The position numbers were made by a program, and so were the translations under genes. The notes under the pieces were generated by a model that searched no databases, had not been told where the DNA came from, and saw only the letters and a list, made by a program, of their open reading frames with translations. DNA of 7,523 nucleotides, from contig CAJWER010000141.1 of assembly GCA_913030785.1 (NCBI GenBank), forward strand, positions 1-7,523, given 5' to 3'. Positions 1 to 5,806 of the stretch are shown here, one piece after another. Source of the stretch: an uncultured Chloroflexota bacterium. GTDB taxonomy: Bacteria; Chloroflexota; Dehalococcoidia; Lucifugimonadales; CAJWER01. The first letter of the stretch is position 1, and every line of letters starts with the position of its first letter.

Positions 1-373
1 GCCAAAAACTCGGCCATCCCGTCCCGGACTTATACTTGGTCTCTGATGCAAACAGCGGGAGACCGCAACACACGCATTCGTAGACACCATCCTTCTTCGA
101 TTCCCAGTATTCGTTTCGAAATGGCCGTTCTGTACCGTGCTTTCGCGCGACGCGGAACTGCTCGGGTGTGAGCCGTTCCTTCCACTCGATTTCCGAGACC
201 TCATCCCATGGTTTCTCTGGATCGGTCAGATCGCGTCGTTCAAGGGAAGGCCGATCAACGGCGACCTGGGCCGTGTCCGTACTGCATCCCGCCACGGTGA
301 TCAGCGTCATTGTGGAACAGCAAAAAGCAATCGTGCGAGCGCGTTGCGGACCGCGTCCAGGCCGTTGTGACAT
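1..373 (-). CDS. msrB: Peptide-methionine (R)-S-oxide reductase MsrB, lipoprotein form, 3' end missing
   Basis: MsrB reduces methionine-R-sulfoxide in oxidised proteins. Read from the ATG at 373, the protein begins with an Arg-rich n-region, a hydrophobic stretch (residues 14-27) and a V-A-G-C lipobox with Cys30, so it is probably exported and lipid-anchored outside the membrane. The MsrB domain starts near residue 60 with the motifs EWKERLTPEQF, KHGTERPF and NEYW, then Y-E-C-V-C-C-G, where Cys100 and Cys103 match the first structural zinc pair, then SGTGWPSFW (116-124). The window ends there, so the second zinc pair and the catalytic Cys are outside it. The start at 373 is preferred over the internal ATG at 310 because it supplies the complete signal peptide and has a strong Shine-Dalgarno sequence six bases upstream. 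Immediately upstream lies the nrdR fragment, so the native promoter of this gene appears to be absent. Family identity is secure; lipoprotein export is inferred from the lipobox. Confidence 0.93.
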   Translation of the reverse strand, partial: MSQRPGRGPQRARTIAFCCSTMTLITVAGCSTDTAQVAVDRPSLERRDLTDPEKPWDEVSEIEWKERLTPEQFRVARKHGTERPFRNEYWESKKDGVYECVCCGLPLFASETKYKSGTGWPSFW

Positions 374-379
374 CGCAAA

Positions 380-388
380 CCTCCCCCT
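380..388 (-). promoter_or_regulatory. Ribosome-binding site of msrB
   Basis: On the minus strand AGGGGGAGG is followed by six bases and the ATG at 373. This strong Shine-Dalgarno match fixes the start that includes the lipoprotein signal peptide. It is also the last msrB-specific sequence visible before nrdR homology begins at about 388. Confidence 0.8.
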
Positions 389-735
389 GCGCCAAGCGTC
401 CGCTACAGATGGGTAGCATCGACAAGCTGGTTCAGGATATTGAGGCGACTCTGGTGGATTCGGGCAGGGCCGAGATGCCATCTGAGACCATCGGCGAGAT
501 GGTGATGGAGAGGCTCAAGAAGCTGGACAGGGTCGCGTATATCAGGTACGCAAGCGTGTATAGAGACTTCAAAGACATAGAGACTTTTAAGGAAGAGATC
601 GAGTCGCTGCTGGAGCCCCCGCAGACCGCGGACGACGCCTCCAGCCAGCTCTCCTTCCTCGAGGAGCAGGTCCTGCCGGCGCGTCGCCGCCGCAGAGGCC
701 GGCCTCAGAAGGCGTCACTGCCAGGCAGCCCGTAA
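388..735 (+). pseudogene. nrdR: NrdR repressor, 5'-truncated remnant (C-terminal part of ATP-cone plus basic tail)
   Basis: NrdR is the zinc-ribbon/ATP-cone repressor of ribonucleotide reductase genes. The segment from C-A-K-R-P (388) through IDKLVQDIEATL, SETIGEMVMERLKKLD and VAYIRYASVYRDF matches the second half of the NrdR ATP-cone closely. The N-terminal zinc ribbon (usually beginning MRCPYC) and the first part of the ATP-cone, roughly 75 residues, are absent from all frames upstream; that stretch is occupied by the start of msrB on the other strand. The frame stays open upstream to 310, but those residues are an antisense reading of the msrB signal peptide. An in-frame ATG at 409 could start a short product, though I see no clear ribosome-binding site. 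After the ATP-cone comes a 40-residue tail ending in an Arg-run with R-G-R-P. Without DNA-binding and most nucleotide-binding residues it should not work as a repressor. Its position just before nrdJ is the normal one. Confidence 0.85.
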
Positions 736-777
736 GGGGGCGTCCGTCGGTGCGTCTGACGCCCCCTTCGTTTTTTT
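734..777 (+). terminator. Intrinsic terminator after nrdR
   Basis: AAGGGGGCGTC (734-744) pairs perfectly over 11 bp with GACGCCCCCTT (758-768) around a 13-base loop, and seven T residues follow at 771-777. The left arm overlaps the nrdR stop codon. It separates nrdR from nrdJ transcriptionally, so nrdJ needs its own promoter. Confidence 0.92.
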
Positions 778-789
778 CTAGACCATTCG

Positions 790-818
790 TTCGCATTGTG
801 TTATTTTGTGGCAATACT
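790..818 (+). promoter_or_regulatory. Candidate sigma-70-type promoter for nrdJ
   Basis: TTCGCA (790-795) and AATACT (813-818) each match the consensus at four of six positions and are spaced 17 bases apart. They lie in the only gap between the upstream terminator and the nrdJ ribosome-binding site. The implied leader is very short. The spacer contains two TTGTG direct repeats ten bases apart (796-800 and 806-810). No clear NrdR-box palindrome pair and no cobalamin riboswitch fit in this space. The assignment is by consensus only. Confidence 0.35.
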
Positions 819-839
819 TTGAAGCAGGAGTCGAGAGAT

Positions 840-3272
840 ATGATCACTGACAAGACGATTGAGACGCTGGAGACCGGGCAGGACGCGGAGGACACGGGTG
901 TCGCCAAGGTCGAGATCACCGAAAACGCCCGAGTCGTGCTGAACAAGCGCTACCTGCTGAGGGATAGCAGCGGCGAGATCGTCGAGACGCCGGAGGGCAT
1001 GCTCCGGAGGGTGGCCCACGCCATCGCCAAGCCAGAGAGACAGTACGGGACCGGAGAGGACGCCATTCAGGCGGAAGAGGATTTCTACAGCATCATGACG
1101 ACGCTGGAGTTCGTCCCCAACTCCCCTACCCTGATGAACGCCGGCACGGGCGCCGGTACGCTGTCCGCCTGTTTTGTGATGGGGCTCGACGATAGCATGG
1201 ACGGCATCATGACCACGGCCAAGGAGACGGCCATGGTGCAGAAGTTCGGGGGCGGGACAGGGTTCGCGCTGTCAGAGATCCGGCCGAAGGGCTCAGGCAT
1301 CAGGACCACCCACGGCAAGTCATGCGGTCCAATTGCCGTTCTAGAGCACCTCTCGTCGGTGTCCAAGTTGGTGACACAGGGCGGCAAGCGGGACGGGGCG
1401 AACATGGCCGTCATGGACGTCCACCATCCGGACATCCTGGAATTTATCGAGTGCAAACACGTTGAAGGCGAGATATCCAACTTCAACATCTCTGTCGGCG
1501 CCAGCGACGAGTTCATGGAGGCCGTCAAGACGGGCACCAGCTACGCGCTGCGGACCAAGGAGGATCCAAGCGACCCGGACTCCCCGATCGTGGAGGTCGG
1601 TCGTATGGACGCGAGAGAGGTCTTCGACAAGATCATTGCGGGCGCATGGCGAAACGGTGAGCCGGGGCTGATTTTCCTGGACAGGGTGAACCGCGACAAC
1701 CCTACGCCCCACCTTGGCCGCATGACAGCCACCAACCCATGTGGCGAGCAGCCACTATTGCCCTTCGAGTCATGCAACCTGGGTTCCATAAACCTGAGCA
1801 AGTTCCTGATCGATGCCGGTGGCGTGCCGACGATCGACTACCCGAGGCTACGCGAAGTGGTCCGTGTCGCGACACGGTTCCTGGACAACGTAATCGACGC
1901 CAACATCTACTCGGTGGACAAGATCGAGAAGGTCACCAGGTCCACGCGCAAGATCGGACTCGGCGTCATGGGCTTCGCGGACCTGCTGGCCATGATGCGT
2001 ATCTCCTACGCCTCCGAAGAGGGGCTGGAGCTGGGTCGCGGTATCATGGGGTTCATCCGCAAGGAGTCTGACAAGCGCTCCTCCGAGCTGGCCGACGAGC
2101 GCGGGGTGTTCCCGGCCTTCAAGGGTAGTAAGTACGACGCACCAGACCAGCCCCGCATGCGCAATGCGTGCCGGCTGACGGTTGCGCCGACGGGCACGAT
2201 TTCGATGATCGCTGGCTGCTCCAGCGGCGTCGAGCCCCTGTTCTCCCTGTCCTACCACAAGCACAATATCCTCGGAGGCGAGAGCCTGATCTACGTCGAC
2301 CAGGGATTCGAAAGGGCCGCGCAGGACGGCGGGTTCTATAGTGACGAGTTGATGGGTTACCTGGCCGACGGCGGCTCGTTACAGGAGCGGGACGACGTGC
2401 CGGAATGGGCCAAGGAGGCCTTTGTGACGGCGGCGGACATCTCCCCTGAGATGCACGTGCGCATGCAGGCCGCTTTCCAGGAGAGCGTCGACTCGGGCAT
2501 CTCAAAGACGATCAACTTCCCCAACAGCGCGACGGACGAGGACGTCACAAATGCCTACCAGATGGCGTGGGAGCTGGGCTGCAAGGGCATAACGGTCTAC
2601 CGTTCAGGCTCCCGTGACGCGGAGGTTCTTACCGCGGGGCAGGACAAGAGCAAGGATGAGGAGGTTCCGGCCGCGGTCACGACTACACCCGAAGGCTACC
2701 TGGTGCCAAGGGAGCGACCCATCACCGTGAGCGGCGTCACGGAGCGCGTCCGCACAGGCCACGGCACGATGTTCGTGACGGTGAACTTCGACGAGAGCGG
2801 CAACCCGTTCGAGCTGTTTACGACGCTGGGCAAGGCAGGCGGTTGTGACTCGGCCCAGCTCGACGCGATCTCCCGCTTGGTGTCCCTGGCGCTGCGCTCC
2901 AATGTGGACCCGGACGAGATTCTGGACAATCTCCGAGGGATAACGTGCTGCCCGGCATGGGACGGCGGAACGCTGGTGCGCTCGGCCCCGGACGGCGCAG
3001 CCCTGGCACTGAGCCGCCACCTGAAGGGGCACGCGACGCCAATGACTCCGCCCGAGGCCTCCATAACGCCGCTGGCTCTGTTCCCCGGCGATGCTCAGCC
3101 AAAGGTAGAGACCAATGGCGGCAACGGGAACGGGAATGGCAACAGGAACGGCCAACCCACGATCAAGGCCCCTATCAACGCGTCGCTCTGCCCAGACTGT
3201 TCGGTAGGCAACCTGGTGTTCCAGGAAGGATGCGCACGCTGCATGGATTGCGGCTATACCAAATGCGAGTAG
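840..3272 (+). CDS. nrdJ: Class II (adenosylcobalamin-dependent) ribonucleoside-diphosphate reductase
   Basis: NrdJ makes deoxyribonucleotides from ribonucleotides in the cytoplasm, using adenosylcobalamin to generate a thiyl radical, so no separate radical subunit is needed. The product is 810 residues. The start at 840 is chosen because AGGAG (826-830) precedes it; the frame stays open to 750 but that runs into the nrdR terminator. Conserved blocks in order: NSPTLMNAGT; L-S-A-C-F with redox Cys111; FGGGTGFALSEIRPKGSGI; T-N-P-C-G-E with Asn299, thiyl Cys301 and Glu303; Cys312 as the second redox Cys, 11 residues on as in the Thermotoga enzyme; and APTGTIS near 449. A TSCPD domain spans about 630-705, then a Gly/Asn linker (759-772) and a Cys-rich tail with Cys784, 787, 798, 801, 804 and 809, where zinc binding and disulfide re-reduction are expected. 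There is no N-terminal ATP-cone and no intein. The substrate level (di- rather than triphosphate) is inferred from this subfamily. Confidence 0.97.
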   Translation: MITDKTIETLETGQDAEDTGVAKVEITENARVVLNKRYLLRDSSGEIVETPEGMLRRVAHAIAKPERQYGTGEDAIQAEEDFYSIMTTLEFVPNSPTLMNAGTGAGTLSACFVMGLDDSMDGIMTTAKETAMVQKFGGGTGFALSEIRPKGSGIRTTHGKSCGPIAVLEHLSSVSKLVTQGGKRDGANMAVMDVHHPDILEFIECKHVEGEISNFNISVGASDEFMEAVKTGTSYALRTKEDPSDPDSPIVEVGRMDAREVFDKIIAGAWRNGEPGLIFLDRVNRDNPTPHLGRMTATNPCGEQPLLPFESCNLGSINLSKFLIDAGGVPTIDYPRLREVVRVATRFLDNVIDANIYSVDKIEKVTRSTRKIGLGVMGFADLLAMMRISYASEEGLELGRGIMGFIRKESDKRSSELADERGVFPAFKGSKYDAPDQPRMRNACRLTVAPTGTISMIAGCSSGVEPLFSLSYHKHNILGGESLIYVDQGFERAAQDGGFYSDELMGYLADGGSLQERDDVPEWAKEAFVTAADISPEMHVRMQAAFQESVDSGISKTINFPNSATDEDVTNAYQMAWELGCKGITVYRSGSRDAEVLTAGQDKSKDEEVPAAVTTTPEGYLVPRERPITVSGVTERVRTGHGTMFVTVNFDESGNPFELFTTLGKAGGCDSAQLDAISRLVSLALRSNVDPDEILDNLRGITCCPAWDGGTLVRSAPDGAALALSRHLKGHATPMTPPEASITPLALFPGDAQPKVETNGGNGNGNGNRNGQPTIKAPINASLCPDCSVGNLVFQEGCARCMDCGYTKCE

Positions 3273-3333
3273 CGTAGCCCTGGGCCCACTACCCCAGGTC
3301 CCCGGCAGAGGGGCATTACCCTCCGCGCTTCCC

Positions 3334-3370
3334 AAGAGGGGCCGCCCACCGGCGGCCCCTCTTCATCTTT
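3334..3370 (+). terminator. Intrinsic terminator after nrdJ
   Basis: AAGAGGGGCCGCC (3334-3346) and GGCGGCCCCTCTT (3351-3363) form a perfect 13-bp stem with a CACC tetraloop, followed by the moderately T-rich CATCTTT. A smaller dyad, CCTGGG/CCCAGG (3279-3284 and 3293-3298), lies just after the nrdJ stop. Confidence 0.85.
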
Positions 3371-3389
3371 CTGGGCGGCGGCGTATAAT
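3362..3389 (+). promoter_or_regulatory. Candidate promoter for pdxA with a perfect -10 box
   Basis: TATAAT at 3384-3389 matches the -10 consensus exactly in an otherwise GC-rich region. The best -35 is a weak TTCATC (3362-3367) 16 bases upstream, overlapping the end of the nrdJ terminator. Transcription would begin near 3396, leaving about 160 bases of leader before pdxA. Confidence 0.55.
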
Positions 3390-3444
3390 CAAGAATCACC
3401 ACGGCAGGAGCAGCGCCCGTCCCCGGAGGAAAGAGGAGATAGAA

Positions 3445-3531
3445 ATGTGTGTGAGGGACACCCTCACACACCAGACCCTTCCACGGGTTCAGGACAGGCA
3501 AGGGGGACTAGCCCCCTTACAATACCCTTAA
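3445..3531 (+). CDS. Possible 28-residue leader ORF upstream of pdxA
   Basis: GAGGAG (3433-3438) lies six bases before an ATG at 3445 that opens a 28-codon frame ending at TAA 3531. It sits 26 bases before the pdxA start and downstream of a perfect -10 box. I recognise no peptide family. The coding content is suspect because the ORF covers two hairpins and a segment that resembles a dispersed intergenic repeat; it may simply be repeat sequence that happens to be open. The ribosome-binding site is as good as those of the real genes here, so translation is plausible. There is no run of codons for one amino acid, so classical amino-acid attenuation is not suggested. Confidence 0.25.
   Translation: MCVRDTLTHQTLPRVQDRQGGLAPLQYP
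3447..3518 (+). repeat. Structured intergenic element with two perfect hairpins before pdxA
   Basis: GTGTGTGAGGG (3447-3457) pairs perfectly with CCCTCACACAC (3461-3471) over 11 bp with an ACA loop. A second stem, AAGGGGG (3500-3506) with CCCCCTT (3512-3518), has the loop ACTAG. Between them, about 3474-3499, is a segment ending in TTCAGGACAGGC, which resembles an intergenic repeat I associate with Chloroflexota-like genomes. Neither stem is followed by a T-run, so these are not terminators. The whole is probably a repeat insertion that became part of the pdxA leader. Repeat status cannot be shown from one copy. Confidence 0.5.
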
Positions 3532-3557
3532 ACAGACTGACAAGAGTAGGAGCAAAC

Positions 3558-4559
3558 GTGAGCGAAAAGCCATATGTCGCCATTACGATGGGAGACCCTG
3601 CGGGCATCGGCCCGGAGGTGGTCGCAAAGGCCCTCCAGTACGCCAGCGTCTACGAAAAGTGCCGCCCATTTGTGGTGGGTAGCGCAGCCGCACTGCAAGA
3701 CGCGCAGAGCCTGATCGGCAGCGGGTCGACGAGGGTCGCCCACTCGCTGGACGAGGTGACGGGCGAGTCGGGAGCAGTCGACGTGCTGGACCTAGAGAAT
3801 CTGGACTATGGGAGCATCCCCAGGGGGAAGGTCTCGAAGGCGGCCGGCAAGGCCTCTGTGGAGTGGATTCTCGAGGCGGGTGAGATGGCTGCGGCAGGGC
3901 GTATCCAGGCGATCGTGACCGCGCCCATCAACAAAGAGGCGTGCGCACTGGCTGGATACAATGACATCGGCCATATGGAGATTTTCCAGCGGCAGTCTGG
4001 CGCAACCGAGGTTGCCACGATGCTAATGGCCGACACGCTGCGGGTCGTTCATCTGACCACACACCGTTCAGTACGGATCGCGTGCGACTACGTCACGAGA
4101 GAGAATGTGCTGGCTAAGATCGAACTGACCCACGAAAATTTCGTGAACTGGGGTTTCCCGACCCCGCGAATCGGCGTAGCGGCCTTAAATCCCCACGCAA
4201 GTGACGGAGGGCTTCTCGGCGACGAGGAGGCAAAGCAGATCGCACCTGCAGTACAGGATGCGACGGACCGTGGGATCGACGTCATCGGCCCAGTACCAGC
4301 TGACACGATCTTTAACCAGGCCATCGACGGTAAGTTCGACGCTGTGCTGGCTATGTACCACGACCAGGGTCACATCCCAATCAAGGTCCACAACTGGTCC
4401 AAGAGCGTCAGCGTCAACCTGGGGCTGCCGTACATCCGAACCTCCGTCGATCACGGCACCGCCTTCGATATCGCGGGCAAGGGAATCGCCGACCATGAGA
4501 GCATCATGGAGGCCATCGAGGTGGCGGTAGACCTGGTGAGCGATAGCAAGCTGAGGTAG
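3558..4559 (+). CDS. pdxA: PdxA-family 4-phospho-hydroxy-acid dehydrogenase (PdxA or PdxA2)
   Basis: PdxA oxidises 4-phosphohydroxy-L-threonine with NAD in pyridoxal phosphate synthesis; the paralogue PdxA2 acts on 4-phospho-D-threonate or -erythronate. The product is 333 residues, the usual length. GTG 3558 is the start, with AGGAG (3548-3552) five bases upstream; the frame is open further upstream but reads through a repeat-like hairpin. Conserved blocks are MGDPAGIGPEV, APINKEA, T-T-H, A-L-N-P-H, GPVPADTIF, MYHDQGHIP and GLPYIRTSVDHGTAFDIAG. His169, His213 and His268 match the three metal-binding His of E. coli PdxA (166, 211, 266) in order and spacing. DQGHIPIK and HGTAFDIAGKGIAD look more like PdxA2-type sequences than E. 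coli PdxA, so the substrate is uncertain. No other vitamin B6 gene is adjacent. It appears to be transcribed alone from the promoter at 3384. Confidence 0.9.
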   Translation: MSEKPYVAITMGDPAGIGPEVVAKALQYASVYEKCRPFVVGSAAALQDAQSLIGSGSTRVAHSLDEVTGESGAVDVLDLENLDYGSIPRGKVSKAAGKASVEWILEAGEMAAAGRIQAIVTAPINKEACALAGYNDIGHMEIFQRQSGATEVATMLMADTLRVVHLTTHRSVRIACDYVTRENVLAKIELTHENFVNWGFPTPRIGVAALNPHASDGGLLGDEEAKQIAPAVQDATDRGIDVIGPVPADTIFNQAIDGKFDAVLAMYHDQGHIPIKVHNWSKSVSVNLGLPYIRTSVDHGTAFDIAGKGIADHESIMEAIEVAVDLVSDSKLR

Positions 4560-4625
4560 CTAGTTTGGCGTTTCGTACATAGACAACCAGTCAGGCTCCG
4601 GGGTATTCTGTGCTCGGAACCTCGG

Positions 4626-4665
4626 AATCACCCTCACCTCAATCCTCTCCCTGAGGAAGAGGAGG
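4626..4665. repeat. Degenerate REP-like hairpin element between pdxA and proC
   Basis: CCTCTCC (4644-4650) pairs with GGAAGAGG (4655-4662) around a CTGA loop with one bulged A, preceded by TCACCCTCACCTC. The layout resembles the common dispersed element of CCCTCACC followed by a CCTCTCC-loop-GGAGAGG hairpin found between genes in many bacteria. There is no T-run, so it is a poor terminator. The rest of this 178-base gap (4560-4737) holds no gene that I can support. Only one degraded copy is in the window, so repeat status is a recognition call. Confidence 0.4.
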
Positions 4666-4722
4666 CAGCGCGGAAGACCGCCTCGTGTGCTCGGGGGTTG
4701 CAAAGCCATTCGAATATTCGGC

Positions 4723-4729
4723 GAGGAGG
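4723..4729 (+). promoter_or_regulatory. Ribosome-binding site of proC
   Basis: GAGGAGG lies eight bases before ATG 4738 and decides that start over an in-frame upstream start at 4687. Just upstream is a perfect 10-bp palindrome, CGAATATTCG (4711-4720). No convincing promoter was found nearby. Confidence 0.75.
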
Positions 4730-4737
4730 CGCTACCG

Positions 4738-5544
4738 ATGAGAGTATCGTTCATAGGGGGTGGTGTCATGGCCGAGGCCATCCTCGCCGGCATCCTTGAT
4801 GCCAGTCTGGCTGCACCTGCCGATGTCAGGATCGGCGAGCCGCTGGAGTTACGCCGCGCCCATCTAAGGGCCGAGTACGGTGTTGCTGCCGTTGAGTCCA
4901 ATGCCGACGCCCTCGCGGGAGCGGAGATGGTCGTGCTCGCGGTAAAGCCGCAGGGGCTTGCAGGTGTCATGGCTGACATACGCGACGACCTCGAAGCGGG
5001 CCAGACGGTGCTGTCTATCATAGCTGGCGCCCGGATGGACACGCTGGTGTCTGGGTTGGGTCACTCGTCGGTGGTCCGCGTGATGCCCAACACGCCGGCG
5101 CAGATCGGCGCGGGCATGACGGTGTGGACCGCCACGGAGGACGTTCCAGATGAGAACGTGGAGGCCAGCCGCGAGATTTTGCGCACACTCGGCGAAGAGA
5201 TCTACGTATCGGACGAAAAGTATATCGACATGGCGACGGCGGTGAGCGCCTCAGGGCCAGCGTATGTTTTTCTGTTCATCGAGGCGATGATCGATGCCGG
5301 GGTGTACCTGGGGATGCCGCGCGACATATCCCGAAAGCTGGTGCTGCAGACGGTGATCGGAAGCGCGCGGCTTGTTGACGAGTCGGGACGGCACCCCGCA
5401 GACCTGAAGGACATGGTCACGTCGCCAGGCGGGACAACTGCGGAGGCACTGATGGCCTTCGAGCAGGGCAGCTTCCGAGGGGTTGTGATGGACGCTGTGT
5501 CCGCAGCCTACGAAAAGTCGAAAGCGCTGGGGGAGAAGTCTTGA
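4738..5544 (+). CDS. proC: Pyrroline-5-carboxylate reductase
   Basis: ProC reduces 1-pyrroline-5-carboxylate to L-proline with NAD(P)H, the last step of proline synthesis, in the cytoplasm. The product has 268 residues, standard for the family. The N-terminus carries the Rossmann dinucleotide-binding motif FIGGGVMAEAI (5-15), then VLAVKPQ, SIIAGA and VMPNTP (115-120). The C-terminal dimerisation/catalytic domain has SASGPAYVFLFIEA and the family signature around P-G-G-T-T (230-234). ATG 4738 is chosen because the Rossmann strand begins at once and GAGGAGG lies eight bases upstream. The stop codon overlaps the TTG start of yggT (TTGA, 5541-5544), a sign of translational coupling. The order proC-yggT is widespread in bacteria. 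All family motifs are present. Confidence 0.97.
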   Translation: MRVSFIGGGVMAEAILAGILDASLAAPADVRIGEPLELRRAHLRAEYGVAAVESNADALAGAEMVVLAVKPQGLAGVMADIRDDLEAGQTVLSIIAGARMDTLVSGLGHSSVVRVMPNTPAQIGAGMTVWTATEDVPDENVEASREILRTLGEEIYVSDEKYIDMATAVSASGPAYVFLFIEAMIDAGVYLGMPRDISRKLVLQTVIGSARLVDESGRHPADLKDMVTSPGGTTAEALMAFEQGSFRGVVMDAVSAAYEKSKALGEKS

Positions 5545-5801
5545 GCCAAACGTTTCTGAATTATTTCGACATCCTACTCAAAGTGCTGACTTTCGTCATT
5601 ATAGGTCAGGTGCTATTGTCCTGGATTTCGCCCCGCGGCCAAGACCCCATTAGCCCTATACTACGTCAGGTAACCGAACCAATCCTGGACCCAATCCGCC
5701 GGATGCTACCTCAGACAGGAATGTTCGACCTCGCCCCGATGATTGCGATCATGGTCCTGAATTTTCTGGTTCGGCCACTCGTAGCAGCGCTGGGCACTTG
5801 A
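5541..5801 (+). CDS. yggT: YggT/YlmG family small membrane protein
   Basis: The 86-residue protein has two hydrophobic segments, at about residues 8-28 and 64-82, with a conserved loop between them: EPILDPIRRMLP followed by F-D-L-A-P-M. This is the signature layout of the YggT/YlmG family in the inner membrane. The exact role is unsettled; relatives are linked to cell division and nucleoid or osmotic phenotypes. The start is a TTG that overlaps the proC stop, with GGGAG (5531-5535) five bases upstream inside proC, so its translation is probably coupled to proC. It ends only five bases from the end of the convergent DUF167 gene. A 5-bp stem at 5813-5827 has no T-run on either side, so no proper terminator separates the two. 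Confidence 0.92.
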   Translation: MSQTFLNYFDILLKVLTFVIIGQVLLSWISPRGQDPISPILRQVTEPILDPIRRMLPQTGMFDLAPMIAIMVLNFLVRPLVAALGT

Positions 5802-5806
5802 GCTTT

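Noticed and set aside
310..387. N-terminal extension of the nrdR frame up to 310
   Set aside because: These residues are the antisense reading of the msrB signal peptide and have no NrdR or zinc-ribbon similarity.
750..839. Upstream start of nrdJ at 750
   Set aside because: It would start inside the nrdR terminator, lacks a ribosome-binding site, and the ATG at 840 has AGGAG at proper spacing.
778..839. Cobalamin riboswitch in front of the B12-dependent reductase
   Set aside because: The gap between terminator and ribosome-binding site is far too short for a B12-box riboswitch, and no such motif is visible.
2604..3335. Open frame of 243 codons on the minus strand opposite nrdJ
   Set aside because: It is antisense to a fully conserved gene, has no recognisable domain, and long antisense frames are expected in GC-rich DNA.
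4560..5042. Minus-strand frame of 160 codons over the pdxA-proC gap and proC
   Set aside because: Most of it is antisense to proC, and the remainder covers the repeat-like hairpin; no family features.
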